64,000 bases of DNA from assembly GCA_028554755.1 (NCBI GenBank), contig JAPTOF010000014.1, forward strand, positions 7,130,001 through 7,194,000, given 5' to 3'. Below are positions 62,019 to 64,000 of the stretch, piece by piece (the stretch's first letter is position 1; the number at the start of each line of letters is the position of its first letter). The notes beneath the pieces were generated by a model. It saw only the letters and a list, made by a program, of their open reading frames with translations. It had not been told where the DNA came from and did no database searches. Source of the stretch: Cordia subcordata. Lineage: Eukaryota > Streptophyta > Magnoliopsida > Boraginales > Cordiaceae. The position numbers were made by a program, and so were the translations under genes.

Positions 62019-64000
62019 AATTTGGCTAGAAATAGAATTATCAAATATACTTAGTTATATTAATCTAAATATTTCTTTGACAAAAAAATAAAAGGTAAAG
62101 AGATGTTTTTGCTCTTTCTTCTTTATCACTCTTTAAAAAGAAAACATAGGTTAGGTCCACAAATAAAAGGCACGGTTTTCTCATGTACCTTAAATTTTTA
62201 ACATTTTCACAAAAAACAAAAACTAACAAGTTATAAAAAAAAAATCTGAAGGAAAAAAATGATTTTTATTTTCTTTATTTCTTTTTTATAGTTCTTTAAA
62301 AAGGGAAAAATGTAGGAAGCTTGGTCTATAAATATAAAATAATTATTACACAGTTTTGTTTTTTCTCCTAATTTAATTTGTCTATCCTAATATCTTTCAA
62401 GAAATTAAGAGATCAATTAGGACAGAAACTATCAAAATTGGACTTGTAAAATAACTAATAAAAATAGGAAAGTGAAAAGAAAATATTTTTGTTTTCTTTC
62501 TAATTTATTTTTATCTATCTTTAATTCAGAAGGAATATATGGGAAAAATGGCTTTGCTTTTTAACTGTTAGTAGGTATAAAATTTTATGAACTTTCCAAT
62601 TTAGTTATCCAATTAATATTGTCTAGAAGCCACTTAGTCTACACTATCTAGAATGGGTCTCTCAAATTAAAGATCTTTGTCTACTGGCACGCGATTATAA
62701 ATTAAGTTATTTTGTAGATTGAATTTCAATTGATTGCATACAATTTCACAATGTGTCTTTTTCGCTTTGGGCGTAACGGCCCACCGACCAGAAGGCTTGC
62801 ACGACGGGCTTATAATTTTTTAGATTCTGATATTTATAACTTGGACAAATGTAGCATTTACACGAGTTGCATGCATGGTTGCATCGTTGGCTTGGAGCTG
62901 GAACATTGATACTTGTATAATAGCGACCGTCAATAACAGCATTAGCAACACACATACACACATATATACAGACACCAGAAGCTTATATATATATATAAGC
63001 TTTATGTCTATTGGAGTTACCACTTATTTAAGATTTTAGACAAGGTGGCCAGTGATTCAATATGGTATATATTAGAACATGAAAATCAAACAGTCTCAGT
63101 TTGAAACGTACCGTCACTTATTTAAAAATAATTTAAAACTCTGCACATACAAGGTTCAAAAACAAACCTTGCCTGTAAGTAATTTGATATATTAATACAA
63201 TAAATTAATAACTCAATATTTTTTACAAACTTAAACTTTTAAATGAGATGATAACTCAATAATTAATGACGACCTAGCAACCTATGTGGCAATTCCTTCG
63301 CCACAATCTGATTTCAAGAAGCTACAACATTTTGATATGATGAGCATCAATTTAATAAATATATACATCTGCAGAATTGCATTTTAACGTTTACATCAAT
63401 TATGAAGCCTAAAAGTACACCAAAAAAGGCAATTCTTTGCCTCATACGAGAAACACTTCGTCCACCTAATCCGATCCCTAACGCAATCATAAGTTGGTTG
63501 GGACAAACAAAACCATGCGCGCAAAGGACAATGAAAAACTAGTTCATTGTTGCTAAGGATCGATCACGAAAATATCCCACCATCTTTTTTATTTGGATTT
63601 CACCCTTTTGGGATTGGACAATTTCTTGTATTTTATTTCTCATTATTTGCTGGAAAATATTTTTCCTTTTTTTTCTTTTCTGGAAACACAGTCAAATGAA
63701 ATCAATTGATTGCCGTGAACCATCTAAAATTTGAATCATTACAAAATATGTGATTCTTTTTCTTTATTACTTTTAACGTACACACCTGTTCCCATACAGA
63801 TATGATTCTTTTTTATTGAACTTTATACAGAGAGTTATTCTTGAAGGATTGGTAGTGAGATTTAAACATGTAATATTTCGGAAACTTGGACGAACATTTA
63901 CCCTATCATTGAAGATAATTAAAAATGTTCGACGGTATATTTCTTGAACAATGATTGACGTGAGCATGACCTCACCAACACGCTGGTCTTCAACCGTGAC
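62019..64000. other. AT-rich intergenic DNA to the window end
   Basis: No gene, RNA gene or definable transposon is seen. ORFs are short and low in complexity. A palindromic AAGCTTATATATATATATAAGCTT lies at about 62980-63003. Confidence 0.45.

Overview
The window is nuclear DNA of a flowering plant, almost certainly a eudicot. It is AT-rich, its genes have many short introns bounded by GT-AG, and two long intronless genes encode plant-only PPR-DYW organelle RNA-editing proteins. Miniature DNA transposons crowd the space between genes. The species cannot be fixed from the sequence. Exon structures below were read by eye from splice sites, reading-frame continuity and remembered plant homologues; no alignment was run.

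Seven intact genes are supported. On the + strand are a short PPR-DYW protein of the At2g15690/DYW2 type (6393-7790), a 1012-residue PPR-DYW protein (38972-42010) and an ER saposin-like MSAP protein (49650-52581). On the - strand are a mitochondrial CoA carrier (8454-11745), a PHOSPHO-type HAD phosphatase (13687-16510), an NDR/NDL protein (19618-23477) and a type I protein arginine methyltransferase of the PRMT1 type (53545-57606). A short cysteine-rich, defensin-like ORF (3989-4255) is possible but weak.

Region by region: 1-6.2 kb is non-coding and holds two Mutator-like elements, one with a second element nested in its right arm. 6.4-23.5 kb is gene-rich. 23.9-38.6 kb is a repeat-rich stretch with a Mutator-like element, Tourist-like MITEs, a LINE RNase H relic and a decayed 3.9 kb hAT transposon. 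39-42 kb holds the long PPR gene. 43.4-48.4 kb holds a hAT-type MITE, a scrambled PRMT1 pseudogene on the strand opposite the live gene, and two more inverted-repeat elements. 49.4-57.6 kb holds the convergent MSAP and PRMT1 genes. 57.9-64 kb is non-coding and rich in repeats.

The genes do not form an operon-like unit. The most notable points are: the PRMT1 gene with an 11-nt micro-exon beside a rearranged pseudogene carrying three terminal-exon copies; an ER-stress-type promoter motif in front of the MSAP gene, whose product ends in KSEL; a GC-AG intron in that gene; several transposons with intact target-site duplications; and a hAT transposase relic in which at least five presumed Trp codons have become TGA. 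The grouping of PRMT1, a saposin-like ER protein and a PHOSPHO-type phosphatase recalls, from memory, Arabidopsis At4g29510-At4g29530, which would be ancient microsynteny.
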